Of a stretch of DNA of 36,604 nucleotides, positions 1-6,381 are shown piece after piece. The translations under genes were made by a program, and so were the position numbers. This DNA comes from Sulfurimonas sp. (GTDB lineage: Bacteria > Campylobacterota > Campylobacteria > Campylobacterales > Sulfurimonadaceae): assembly GCA_027063505.1 (NCBI GenBank), contig JAMORO010000028.1, positions 1 to 36,604 on the forward strand, read 5' to 3'. The notes under the pieces were generated by a model. That model saw only the letters and a list, made by a program, of their open reading frames with translations. It was not told where the DNA came from and did not search any database. How positions within the stretch are numbered: the stretch's first letter is position 1; every line of letters begins with the position of its first letter.

Positions 1-341
1 CGTTTACCCTTACGAGTACGCGCATTTGTCTTAGTTTTTTGACCACGACATGGAAGACCACGACGGTGACGAAGACCTCTATATGAACCTAAATCCATAA
101 GAGCTTTAATATCCATAGCTACTTTCTTACGTAAATCACCTTCAACCATATGGTTTGCACGGATTTCCGCAGTTATTGCAGCTACATCAGCTTCATTGAG
201 TTCATAAACTCTTTTATTATAGTCAATTCCTGTCGCATCTAAAATTAGACGAGAAGCATGAAGACCAATACCATAAACGTACGTTAAACCGTACTCTATT
301 CTTTTCTTTTTAGGTAAATCAACACCAGATATACGAGCCAT
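1..341 (-). CDS. rpsM: 30S ribosomal protein S13, 3' end cut by the window
   Basis: S13 sits in the head of the 30S subunit and contacts 23S rRNA, L5 and the P-site tRNA. The reading frame starts at ATG (339-341) with [20 protein letters not shown], followed by the helix-two-turn-helix region and the basic tail [19 protein letters not shown]. About 113 codons are visible of the usual ~120, so only the last few residues are missing. It follows rpmJ after 2 nt, as in the alpha operon, whose remaining genes (rpsK, rpsD, rpoA, rplQ) would lie left of the window. Confidence 0.97.
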   Translation of the reverse strand, partial: MARISGVDLPKKKRIEYGLTYVYGIGLHASRLILDATGIDYNKRVYELNEADVAAITAEIRANHMVEGDLRKKVAMDIKALMDLGSYRGLRHRRGLPCRGQKTKTNARTRKGK

Positions 342-343
342 GG

Positions 344-457
344 TTATCCTTGTCTCTGTTTATGTTTTTTAACTTTGCAGATTACTCTTACAATGCCTTT
401 TCTTTTGACAACTTTACAGTCATCACACATCTTCTTAACTGAAGCACGTACTTTCAT
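344..457 (-). CDS. rpmJ: 50S ribosomal protein L36
   Basis: This is a 37-residue zinc-ribbon protein of the large subunit, which packs into 23S rRNA. It begins [20 protein letters not shown] and carries the Cx2C...C...H zinc ligands (CDDC, then VICKVKKH). The frame is open 23 codons further upstream, but ATG at 455-457 is chosen because the product then has exact family length and an AAAGGA ribosome-binding site lies just upstream. It is the first gene of this transcription unit and is followed by rpsM after 2 nt. Confidence 0.97.
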   Translation of the reverse strand: MKVRASVKKMCDDCKVVKRKGIVRVICKVKKHKQRQG

Positions 458-648
458 TGAAAGTCCTTTAATCTTAGTCTTTGCTGTTTGTAGGCGGGCT
501 ATCATACTCACCAACTCCGAAAACAATTCGGCTTTGGCTCAGACACTAAAGCTTCACCTAACGGTGAGAATTTAGCTTGCCAATACTTTTATCTCTATAT
601 AGTATATATAGATAGAAATACTCTTTGTTTGTTAAAACAGCAAAGCGG
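458..648 (-). promoter_or_regulatory. Structured leader of the rpmJ-rpsM unit
   Basis: This is the roughly 190-nt stretch between the predicted transcription start and rpmJ. It can form two small hairpins: TCACC/GGTGA around 554-567 (4-nt loop) and CCGAA/TTCGG at 517-531 (5-nt loop). No convincing leader ORF is seen. Alpha operons are autoregulated by S4 in E. coli through a leader pseudoknot, and whether this leader has that role is inference. Confidence 0.4.
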
Positions 649-653
649 ATGAG

Positions 654-665
654 AATTATACCCAA
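654..665 (-). promoter_or_regulatory. Promoter core of rpmJ-rpsM
   Basis: On the minus strand the sequence reads TTGGGTATAATT, with a consensus TATAAT at 655-660. The same 12 bases occur upstream of rpsJ (19945-19956). The predicted start is near 648. Confidence 0.6.
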
Positions 666-694
666 ACATATTTAAAAGTTTTATTAAGAAGTGC

Positions 695-1039
695 TTAATC
701 CCAAAGAATACTCACTCCATACTCTTTATTTAGAACAACATATTTTGAGTAATAAACTTTTTTTCCATACTTCTTACTAAGAAACTCTAACTCTAACTCT
801 TCACCATTTAAAAGAGTTCTTACATCTTTATACTGTAACCATTTTCCATATTTTGCTAAAGAGTTTTGCCAGATTCTAAAGTCACAAGTTGATTCTTCTG
901 TTACTTCAAACATCTCTCCATCTTCTGTTTTCCAATGAGCATTCGAACAAGCATAGAGTTTTACTTTTTTTCCATTTATCTCTTTATCACGTACTTCTAT
1001 TTGACCATCACTACAGTAAGGACATTTACCTAGTATCAT
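695..1039 (-). CDS. Small zinc-ribbon protein, topoisomerase-tail-like
   Basis: This 114-residue protein of unknown function starts MILGKCPYCSDGQIEV. CPYC near residues 6-9 and a later ACSN Cys form a zinc-ribbon-like arrangement, with another Cys in the TCDFRIW stretch. The C-terminal part (LLNGEELELEFLSKKYGKKV) resembles the small zinc/topoisomerase C-terminal repeat in which a short LxGKxxxxK-type block precedes a KKxGKKxxA-type segment. That suggests nucleic-acid binding, but there is no catalytic domain. It is transcribed divergently from the Crp-type gene, with an AAAGGG ribosome-binding site before ATG 1037-1039. The function is not recognised. Confidence 0.7.
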   Translation of the reverse strand: MILGKCPYCSDGQIEVRDKEINGKKVKLYACSNAHWKTEDGEMFEVTEESTCDFRIWQNSLAKYGKWLQYKDVRTLLNGEELELEFLSKKYGKKVYYSKYVVLNKEYGVSILWD

Positions 1040-1100
1040 AATGTTTCCCTTTGTATGTTTTATAGTATTTTACAAATATTTTTACTTTTTAAAAGATTTT

Positions 1101-1115
1101 ATTGCATATTGCAAT
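1101..1115. promoter_or_regulatory. Perfect inverted repeat, probable operator of the Crp-type gene
   Basis: ATTGCA-TAT-TGCAAT has 6-bp arms around a 3-bp spacer. It is centred about 32 bp upstream of the predicted start of the Crp/Fnr-type gene, so it covers the -35 region. A dimeric regulator bound here would be expected to block transcription, which would fit autorepression (inference). It also lies in the shared promoter region of the divergent Zn-ribbon gene. Confidence 0.5.
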
Positions 1116-1127
1116 ATTTATTTATGC

Positions 1128-1133
1128 TAAAAT
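1128..1133 (+). promoter_or_regulatory. -10 box of the Crp-type gene, leaderless arrangement
   Basis: TATGCTAAAAT is an extended -10 box (TGC followed by TAAAAT) ending 6 nt before the ATG at 1140. No ribosome-binding site is present, so the transcript probably begins at or next to the start codon. Confidence 0.55.
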
Positions 1134-1139
1134 CTCTTT

Positions 1140-1817
1140 ATGCAAAATAATCCTATAGAACTACTAGATAGTCTCTCCCATAACTTTGAAGATGAGTTTT
1201 ATAAATATGCCAAGACCAGAGAGTATAAAAGGGGAAGTTCTCCTTTTTATGCAGATGATCTACTCAAACATTTTTATATTATTGTTGAAGGTAGGGTTAA
1301 AAGTTATCAACTTAACCTTGAAAACTCTAAAGAACAGACTATCTTCATATATAAAAGAGGAGATATGTTTGATGTTATCTCCCTCCTTGATAATAAACCT
1401 CATGAGGTTATCTATGAGGTTTTAGAAGATTGTAAGATACTAGAGCTTCCTATAGAGAGAGTACGATACTGGCTCGAAAATGATAAAACCTTTAATCAGA
1501 AATTTTTTCCTTATCTCGCTGCACAGATGCGTCATACTGAAGAGTTAGCAATAGAACTTTCAATATATGACACAAAAGATAGACTTATAAACTTACTCAT
1601 TGAAAACCTCAACACTGAGAATAAATTTAAGTATAACCTTTTACAGAACCTCTCTAACTCAGAGATAGCAAAACTTCTTGGGACTGTCCGACATGTGATA
1701 GAGAGAACTCTTAAACAACTTAAAGATGATGGTGTTATTCAAACAAGTCGTAAAAACATTATTGTAACAAATTTTCAAAAACTTTTAGAAAAAACTTCCC
1801 AAATGCTACTTAAGTAG
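1140..1817 (+). CDS. Crp/Fnr-family transcription regulator
   Basis: This 225-residue cytoplasmic DNA-binding regulator has an N-terminal cyclic-nucleotide-binding-type beta roll (about residues 25-110, with the segment HFYIIVEGRVKSYQL), a dimerisation helix (about 115-145), and a winged helix-turn-helix. In the latter, SNSEIAKLLGTVRHVIERTL (172-191) is the HTH and LKDDGVI leads into the wing. It has no N-terminal Cys cluster and only one Cys (98), so it is not an oxygen-sensing FeS FNR. The signal it senses is unknown. The hsp20 genes follow 58 nt downstream on the same strand and the NnrS region lies beyond, so stress or nitric-oxide control are both possible. ATG 1140 is chosen because the frame matches family length and no other start has a ribosome-binding site. 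Confidence 0.88.
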   Translation: MQNNPIELLDSLSHNFEDEFYKYAKTREYKRGSSPFYADDLLKHFYIIVEGRVKSYQLNLENSKEQTIFIYKRGDMFDVISLLDNKPHEVIYEVLEDCKILELPIERVRYWLENDKTFNQKFFPYLAAQMRHTEELAIELSIYDTKDRLINLLIENLNTENKFKYNLLQNLSNSEIAKLLGTVRHVIERTLKQLKDDGVIQTSRKNIIVTNFQKLLEKTSQMLLK

Positions 1818-1819
1818 CA
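1804..1819. promoter_or_regulatory. Perfect 16-bp palindrome over the regulator stop codon
   Basis: TGCTACTTAAGTAGCA is fully self-complementary and contains the TAG stop of the Crp-type gene (1815-1817). As RNA it would be a 6-bp hairpin with a 4-nt loop, but no T-run follows, so it is a poor intrinsic terminator. As DNA it could be an operator for the hsp20 genes. The role is undetermined. Confidence 0.4.
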
Positions 1820-1820
1820 A

Positions 1821-1871
1821 AACTCCTTTTCAAATTTTTCTATCATTACGGTATAAAAAATTTAAGGAGTT
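1821..1871 (+). promoter_or_regulatory. Possible RNA thermometer sequestering the hsp20 ribosome-binding site
   Basis: AACTCCTT (1821-1828) is exactly complementary to AAGGAGTT (1864-1871), which contains the Shine-Dalgarno site. The inner arms AAATTTTT (1832-1839) and AAAAATTT (1856-1863) are also exactly complementary. This gives two 8-bp stems separated by a 3-nt bulge on one side (1829-1831), with a 16-nt loop. AT-rich stems that hide the ribosome-binding site of small heat-shock genes are typical of RNA thermometers. The caveat is that the transcript must start upstream of 1821, for example from the regulator promoter. A TATAAA at 1852-1857 could instead act as a -10 box and make a very short leader. 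Confidence 0.5.
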
Positions 1872-1875
1872 AATC

Positions 1876-2313
1876 ATGTTAGTTACAAGATATAGAAATC
1901 CAATTAGAAATTATCAAAAAAGAGTTGACCTCTTTAATCAATTTTTTAATACACTTGAAAATGAAGAGACTAAGGAGGTTTTTGACTTTACTCCTTCTGT
2001 GAATACTCGTGAAGGCAAAGAAGCATATCATATCGATGTTGATCTTCCAGGTATAGATAAAGCGGATGTAGAGATTAGTGTTGATAAAAATATTCTTACT
2101 ATCTCAGGAAAACGAGAACTAAAAGAGGAAGTCAAAGAGGAAAACTACTATAGAGTAGAGAGTAGCTATGGAACATTTAGTAGAAGTTTCACGCTCCCTG
2201 AAAAAGTAGATATAGAAAATATACGTGCAGCAAGTGACAATGGCGTTTTAGAGATTATTGTCCCAAAACTAACAGTTTTAACTGATAGTGTACAAAAAAT
2301 AGAAATTGAGTAA
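1876..2313 (+). CDS. Small heat-shock protein 1 (Hsp20/alpha-crystallin), cytoplasmic
   Basis: This 145-residue ATP-independent holdase chaperone binds unfolding proteins. A short N-terminal arm (1-36) precedes the alpha-crystallin domain (about 37-135), with the typical segments VDLPGIDKADVEI, YRVESSYGTFSRSFTLPEKV and DNGVLEIIVPK. The protein ends in an IEI motif (I-x-I), which docks neighbouring subunits in oligomers. No signal peptide is present. The start is ATG 1876 with AAGGAG at 1864-1869, which may be sequestered in RNA structure. It is the first of three tandem hsp20 genes. Confidence 0.93.
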   Translation: MLVTRYRNPIRNYQKRVDLFNQFFNTLENEETKEVFDFTPSVNTREGKEAYHIDVDLPGIDKADVEISVDKNILTISGKRELKEEVKEENYYRVESSYGTFSRSFTLPEKVDIENIRAASDNGVLEIIVPKLTVLTDSVQKIEIE

Positions 2314-2344
2314 ATAAATATAAATTACTTTTAGGAGGAATATT

Positions 2345-2770
2345 ATGGATTTAGTTAAAACATCAAAAGAGATTGTAAACAAAGTAGAAGAGTCAGTTGA
2401 GAAAGGTTTAGAGACAGTAAAGGAGAGTTTTCATAATGTGGCATCACATCTGCCATTTGCAAATCTAGCAAAGAACTCAAATGATACTTTTACAATTGAG
2501 GTGGATTTGCCAGGTGTTAAGAAAGAAGATATAGAATTAAAAATTGAAGATGACTTTTTGACAGTAAATGCAGTAAGACATTTTAAAAATGAAATTAAAG
2601 AGGAAGATTATTACCTCTGTGAATCAAACTTTGGACTTATCTCACGAAGTTTTGTCATAGGTGATAATATAAATCGTGATAAAATTGGTGCAAAATTTGA
2701 AAATGGTAGACTCTACCTTACTCTTGAAAAAAGTGAAGATAAAAAAACAAAAAGTATCTCAATATCTTAA
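2345..2770 (+). CDS. Small heat-shock protein 2 (Hsp20/alpha-crystallin)
   Basis: This 141-residue holdase has an alpha-crystallin domain over about residues 43-132 (VDLPGVKKEDIELKIEDDF, SNFGLISRSFVIGDNI, ENGRLYLTLEKSE) and an ISI tail motif. Its N-terminal arm (MDLVKTSKEIVNKVEESVEK onward) is a charged, probably amphipathic helix unlike that of the first copy, so substrate or membrane preference may differ (inference). A strong, unmasked AGGAGG site (2333-2338) precedes ATG 2345. The gene lies 31 nt after the first copy. Confidence 0.92.
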   Translation: MDLVKTSKEIVNKVEESVEKGLETVKESFHNVASHLPFANLAKNSNDTFTIEVDLPGVKKEDIELKIEDDFLTVNAVRHFKNEIKEEDYYLCESNFGLISRSFVIGDNINRDKIGAKFENGRLYLTLEKSEDKKTKSISIS

Positions 2771-2780
2771 GGAGACAAAA

Positions 2781-3287
2781 ATGAAAAATCTAAAAAGAGT
2801 ACTACTTACCCCCATTATAGTTACCCTACTGGGGAGCAGTCTAACGGCTAACTCTAGTTTTATGAATGCAGACTATGACAAAGAGTTTCAAGAGATGCAA
2901 CAGTATGTAAACTCTATGGTTGATTCTCATTTAACACGAGCTAAACTTGGTAACTTTGGTTATCCTCGTGTAAATGTACAGAGTACAAAAGAGAGTTATA
3001 TCTATGAGTTTGATCTAGCTGGAGTTGATAAAAAAAATATAAAGCTCGCTATTGATGAGAATAATATTTTGACTCTTTCTGGTAAAAAAGAGAGTAAGAT
3101 CGAGAACAAAACAGACAATTATATACAACAAGAGATCTTTTATGGTTCGTTTAGTCGTGTTATGAAACTTCCGGATGATATAGACCAAGAGAGACTTGAA
3201 ACAAAATATGATAATGGTATTTTAAAGCTTACTATTGGAAAAAAAGAGCTTAAGAAACCAAAATCAAAAATATTACAAATAAAATAG
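2781..3287 (+). CDS. Small heat-shock protein 3, predicted exported (periplasmic)
   Basis: This 168-residue Hsp20-family protein has an N-terminal signal peptide: MKNLKR, then the hydrophobic run VLLTPIIVTLLGSSL, and a likely cleavage after LTA (residue 23). The mature part has an alpha-crystallin domain (about 55-153) with DLAGVDKKNIKLAIDENN, EIFYGSFSRVMKLPDDI and DNGILKLTIGKK, and ends ILQIK. The frame is open back to 2676, but ATG 2781 is chosen because AAGGAG (2769-2774) lies just upstream and the signal peptide then starts the protein. The AAGGAG overlaps the stop of the second copy, which implies co-translation. No Cys is present, as is common for periplasmic proteins. Confidence 0.88.
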   Translation: MKNLKRVLLTPIIVTLLGSSLTANSSFMNADYDKEFQEMQQYVNSMVDSHLTRAKLGNFGYPRVNVQSTKESYIYEFDLAGVDKKNIKLAIDENNILTLSGKKESKIENKTDNYIQQEIFYGSFSRVMKLPDDIDQERLETKYDNGILKLTIGKKELKKPKSKILQIK

Positions 3288-3301
3288 CAGAGTTTTTTCG
3301 C

Positions 3302-3307
3302 TAAAAT
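3302..3307 (+). promoter_or_regulatory. -10 box of the SPL-like gene, leaderless arrangement
   Basis: CGCTAAAAT ends 6 nt before ATG 3314 and is preceded by a T-run. There is no Shine-Dalgarno site. The geometry is identical to that of the Crp-type gene at 1128-1140. Confidence 0.5.
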
Positions 3308-3313
3308 TCGTTT

Positions 3314-4582
3314 ATGAATTCTTACAGAGATAAATTTATAAACGCTATTGCAAACACTTTTTTTTCAAAACTTCCCCACAGTGAGCAGCAGTTCATTGAG
3401 GAGAAGTCTCATCTTTTAAAATTTTCACATCAAGAGATAAAACAGATTATTGATATTGCTCGTGATTTAGAGATGTGGAATGAACCTACACTAGAAAAGA
3501 TATTTCCTGATCATGATCAGAGAAAAGTTGTCTTTTCACGTTTAAGAAAAAGTTATGAGGCGATAAGAGATAAAAAGAACTCCTATGATAACTTTCAACT
3601 TAAAAACATTCCAAAAGAGCAGAAGTTTACATTTAAAGTAGCAGAGAAGCAAGGCTTTGGACTTGGTCTCTGTCCTGTAGCAAGTGAAAAAACACGCTGC
3701 TGTAACTTACTAACTCTTGACGCTGTAGAGTCTTGTGGATTTGACTGTTCTTACTGCTCAATTCAAAGTTTTTACAACCAAAACACCATCACTTTTGATA
3801 GTGGCTTTAAAGATAAACTTCTTAATCTAAATCTTGACAAAAATAGAACCTACCACATAGGGACAGGACAAGCTTCTGACTCTCTTATGTTTGGTAACAG
3901 AGAGGGTATCTTAGATGCTCTTTTTGCCTTTGCTTTTAGTAATCCAAATGTTATTTTAGAGTTTAAAACAAAGTCTGATAACATAAAGTACTTTTTAGAA
4001 AATGAGTGTCCGAGTAATATTCTTCTCACTTGGAGTCTCAATACTCCAACTATAATAGAGAATGAAGAACACCTAACTGCTTCTTTAGATAAACGTATCA
4101 ATGCAGCAAGAAGAGTAGCAAACAAAGGTATAAAGATTGGTTTTCATTTTCATCCTATCGTAGAGTATGAAGGCTATCTTGAAGAGTATAAAGAGGTGTA
4201 TGATATGCTTCAAAATACTTTTAAAAGTTCTGAAGTTGCACTTGTAAGCTTTGGAACACTCACCTTTATAAAACCAGTTATAAAGCAGCTTCGTAATCGT
4301 GAATTTAGAACAAAGATAACACAGATTCCCCATGTAGATGCAAGTGGAAAGACATCATACCCAGATACTACAAAAGAGGAGATGTTCAAACATGCCTATG
4401 AAAGTTTCTCAGCTTGGCACTCAAACACTGCTAAAGATGATGCTGTCTTTTTCTATCTCTGTATGGAGGAGCACCAGATGTGGGCAAAAACTTTTGGTTA
4501 CCAGTATAGTACTAACAACGACTTTGAACATGCCATGCTTGGTGCATATTGCAAGAAACTCAATCAACCATATTTAATCTAG
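3314..4582 (+). CDS. Spore-photoproduct-lyase-like radical SAM protein
   Basis: This 422-residue protein carries the radical SAM cluster motif C141-GFD-C145-SY-C148 (Cx3Cx2C), followed by SIQSFYNQ, as in the SplB/DNA-repair-photolyase branch. The N-terminal 110 residues form a helical SPL-type domain. A second Cys group (C120, C129, C130) precedes the cluster. SPL enzymes cleave the thymine dimer 5-thyminyl-5,6-dihydrothymine using the 5'-deoxyadenosyl radical. Whether this non-sporulating organism makes that lesion is unknown, so the substrate is uncertain. The conserved C-terminal half contains HFHPIVEYEGYLEEY and ITQIPHVDASGKTSYPDTTK. NnrS follows after 7 nt, so the two are probably cotranscribed. 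Confidence 0.82.
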   Translation: MNSYRDKFINAIANTFFSKLPHSEQQFIEEKSHLLKFSHQEIKQIIDIARDLEMWNEPTLEKIFPDHDQRKVVFSRLRKSYEAIRDKKNSYDNFQLKNIPKEQKFTFKVAEKQGFGLGLCPVASEKTRCCNLLTLDAVESCGFDCSYCSIQSFYNQNTITFDSGFKDKLLNLNLDKNRTYHIGTGQASDSLMFGNREGILDALFAFAFSNPNVILEFKTKSDNIKYFLENECPSNILLTWSLNTPTIIENEEHLTASLDKRINAARRVANKGIKIGFHFHPIVEYEGYLEEYKEVYDMLQNTFKSSEVALVSFGTLTFIKPVIKQLRNREFRTKITQIPHVDASGKTSYPDTTKEEMFKHAYESFSAWHSNTAKDDAVFFYLCMEEHQMWAKTFGYQYSTNNDFEHAMLGAYCKKLNQPYLI

Positions 4583-4589
4583 GAATATT

Positions 4590-5765
4590 ATGAATACACA
4601 AACAAAAGAGAACTATTTTTTATCACAACCACATCAGCCATTTTTTCTACTCGGTGTTTTAAATGCCATCTTTATGATGCTTATTTTTGCACTTAGTTAT
4701 AAAAGCATCTTAAATCTTAGCATAGATATAAAAACTTTTCATGTCTACTCTTTAGTCTTTTTAGTTTTTACAAATGTCTTTACAGGATTTTTATTTACCA
4801 CATTTGCACGTTTTAACCAAGCAGATGTCATCAGTAAAAAGTACTATGTAAATGTCTTTTATGGGAACTTACTTAGTAGTATTATCTTTTTAGTTGGTAG
4901 TTTTATCTCACTTGAAGTAGCAGTTGTAGGAATGGCTTTAAGTTTTATATCGCAACTCTTCATAGTTTTAAAACTTCAAAGCATCTATAAGACAGGGAGT
5001 GCACCAGACAAATCAGACTCATTTTGGATACTAACTGCCAACTATATAGGTCTCCTTGCAAATGCTTTTTTTATTATCAGTATCTTTTTTCCCGTAGTAC
5101 TTAATGGAACTATAAATATCGCTTTTTATCTCTATCTTATCTTCTTAGCATTTAGTGTAGGCCAGAGAATGATTCCTTTCTTCTCACACTCTTTTGTCCC
5201 TAAAAATGAGAACTTTGTAAAAATTATTTTTGTGCTCTTTATTGTTAAAACTTTTTTTGCTTCTTTAGAGATACCCCTTATAGAGCTTGTGATAGATTTA
5301 ATACTGAGTGTTTATATGTTTTTAGAGTTTAAACGCTGGGAGCTCAGACCATTTGAATCCCCTGCTATTTTATGGGTACTCCATCTTGCTCTGTTTTGGT
5401 TACCTACAGCGTTTTTACTCTCAGCATTTAGCCTTATGGGTGAAATGTTTTTAGAGACATCATTTTACTTTTTAAACATCCATCTCTTAGCAATCGGATT
5501 TTTGACTACAGTTCTTATAGGTTTTGGAACTCGTGTGACTCTTGGTCACTCAGGACAACCACCTCACGGTGATAAGTTTGCCACCTCTATCTTTATCTTC
5601 ATTCAAGTAGTGGTTATTGGTCGTGCTCTATTTAGTCTAAATGTAGCATTTGGATGGGGATTTGACTTTTTGTTTGATATATCTTTTACACTCTGGCTCA
5701 TACTCTTTATAGTATGGAGTGCGAGATATGCAAAGGTTCTTCTCTTTGGAACAAAACTCAAATAA
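4590..5765 (+). CDS. nnrS: NnrS-family membrane protein
   Basis: This 391-residue polytopic inner-membrane protein has about 12 hydrophobic helices. Conserved family His-containing blocks are visible: FLSQPHQPFFLLGVLNA at the N-terminus, the WVLHLALFWLPTAFLL helix, and LNIHLLAIGFLTTVLIGFGTRVTLGHSGQPPHG, which is split here between adjacent segments. NnrS proteins bind heme and copper and protect cells against nitric oxide or the iron complexes it forms. The AGGAAT ribosome-binding site overlaps the stop of the upstream radical SAM gene, consistent with cotranscription. The reading frame is complete and of normal length. Confidence 0.87.
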   Translation: MNTQTKENYFLSQPHQPFFLLGVLNAIFMMLIFALSYKSILNLSIDIKTFHVYSLVFLVFTNVFTGFLFTTFARFNQADVISKKYYVNVFYGNLLSSIIFLVGSFISLEVAVVGMALSFISQLFIVLKLQSIYKTGSAPDKSDSFWILTANYIGLLANAFFIISIFFPVVLNGTINIAFYLYLIFLAFSVGQRMIPFFSHSFVPKNENFVKIIFVLFIVKTFFASLEIPLIELVIDLILSVYMFLEFKRWELRPFESPAILWVLHLALFWLPTAFLLSAFSLMGEMFLETSFYFLNIHLLAIGFLTTVLIGFGTRVTLGHSGQPPHGDKFATSIFIFIQVVVIGRALFSLNVAFGWGFDFLFDISFTLWLILFIVWSARYAKVLLFGTKLK

Positions 5766-5791
5766 AGATAGTTTCGTATAAGCAGTTAGAA

Positions 5792-6016
5792 TCAACTCGC
5801 TTTAGAGTAACCTAACACCTTTTTATCTATAGCAATATCTAAAACACGAAACATCGCTTCACGTTTAGAGTCTGCATACTCTTTAAGAGTATTTGTAGGT
5901 TTTATATTTTGTGCTGCACCATACTCTTTTTGGATTAAAAAATCTCCAAAAAGTGTTTGGTACACATTTATCTTATAGTAGTAAAGTCTCTCATTAGAAT
6001 TTTTAAATAGAGTCAT
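5792..6016 (-). CDS. Single WGR-domain protein
   Basis: This is a small protein (74 residues from ATG 6014-6016) made almost entirely of one WGR-like domain: YYKINVYQTLFGDFLIQKEYG, then NTLKEYADSKREAMFRVLD and a final KKVLGY. In eukaryotic PARPs WGR binds nucleic-acid ends, and stand-alone bacterial WGR proteins are of unknown function. The signature WGR triplet is replaced by EYG here. An upstream ATG at 6029-6031 adds five residues (MNGKN) but has no ribosome-binding site, and a TAAAAT box overlaps it, so the inner start is preferred with modest confidence. It converges on nnrS, 26 nt away. Confidence 0.7.
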   Translation of the reverse strand: MTLFKNSNERLYYYKINVYQTLFGDFLIQKEYGAAQNIKPTNTLKEYADSKREAMFRVLDIAIDKKVLGYSKAS

Positions 6017-6065
6017 ATTTTTCCCATTCATTTTATTAAACAGGAGTTAGCAATTTTTATGCCAT

Positions 6066-6254
6066 TTAGATTAAAAATGTATCACCCTGCTCTTCTAATG
6101 TAAAACTATGTTTTTTACAAAAGTCATTATTCATTATATTTACCATCTCAAGACCTTTTGTTAAAGCCTCATCTTTTGAATCTACTGTAGTAGTTCCTTG
6201 CATATCACTTTTTCTAAAGCATCCACACTCTTTTGCAACAATAATTTTAAACAT
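6066..6254 (-). CDS. Conserved small protein of unknown function (ECGCF motif)
   Basis: This 62-residue acidic protein begins MFKIIVAKECGCFRKSDMQG and continues with a helical segment DSKDEALTKGLEMVNIMNND. A CGC pair near residue 10 and a further Cys (in DFCKKH) are the only notable residues. Proteins of this look recur in Campylobacterota to my recollection, but I know of no function. The frame is open 19 codons further upstream. ATG 6252-6254 is chosen because AAGGAAT lies 6 nt before it. It stands alone between the WGR gene and a divergent gene. Confidence 0.75.
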   Translation of the reverse strand: MFKIIVAKECGCFRKSDMQGTTTVDSKDEALTKGLEMVNIMNNDFCKKHSFTLEEQGDTFLI

Positions 6255-6346
6255 ATTTATTCCTTGTAATTTTGATATTTGGAATATTAGCAAAATATAT
6301 ATCCTTCTCACTGAGCCAAATAGTGTACTTATTTTTTTAAGTTTGA

Positions 6347-6352
6347 TACAAT
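6347..6352 (+). promoter_or_regulatory. -10 box upstream of the LMW-phosphatase-like gene
   Basis: TACAAT is preceded by an A/T-rich run (TTATTTTTTTAAG), the promoter style usual in this phylum. The predicted start is near 6359, about 23 nt before ATG 6382, which has a GAAGG site at 6369-6373. A second TATAAT at 6375-6380 is too close to the ATG to serve this start. Confidence 0.4.
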
Positions 6353-6381
6353 GGCACTACTAAAACTCGAAGGCTATAATA

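Noticed and set aside
344..526. L36 with a 23-residue N-terminal extension
   Set aside because: The internal ATG 455-457 has a proper ribosome-binding site and yields exact family length. The upstream codons belong to the leader.
1140..1817. Oxygen-sensing FNR with an FeS cluster
   Set aside because: The N-terminus has no Cys, and the single Cys at 98 cannot ligate a [4Fe-4S] cluster.
2676..3287. 203-residue frame beginning inside the second hsp20 gene
   Set aside because: It is an open extension. ATG 2781 has AAGGAG and starts a clean signal peptide.
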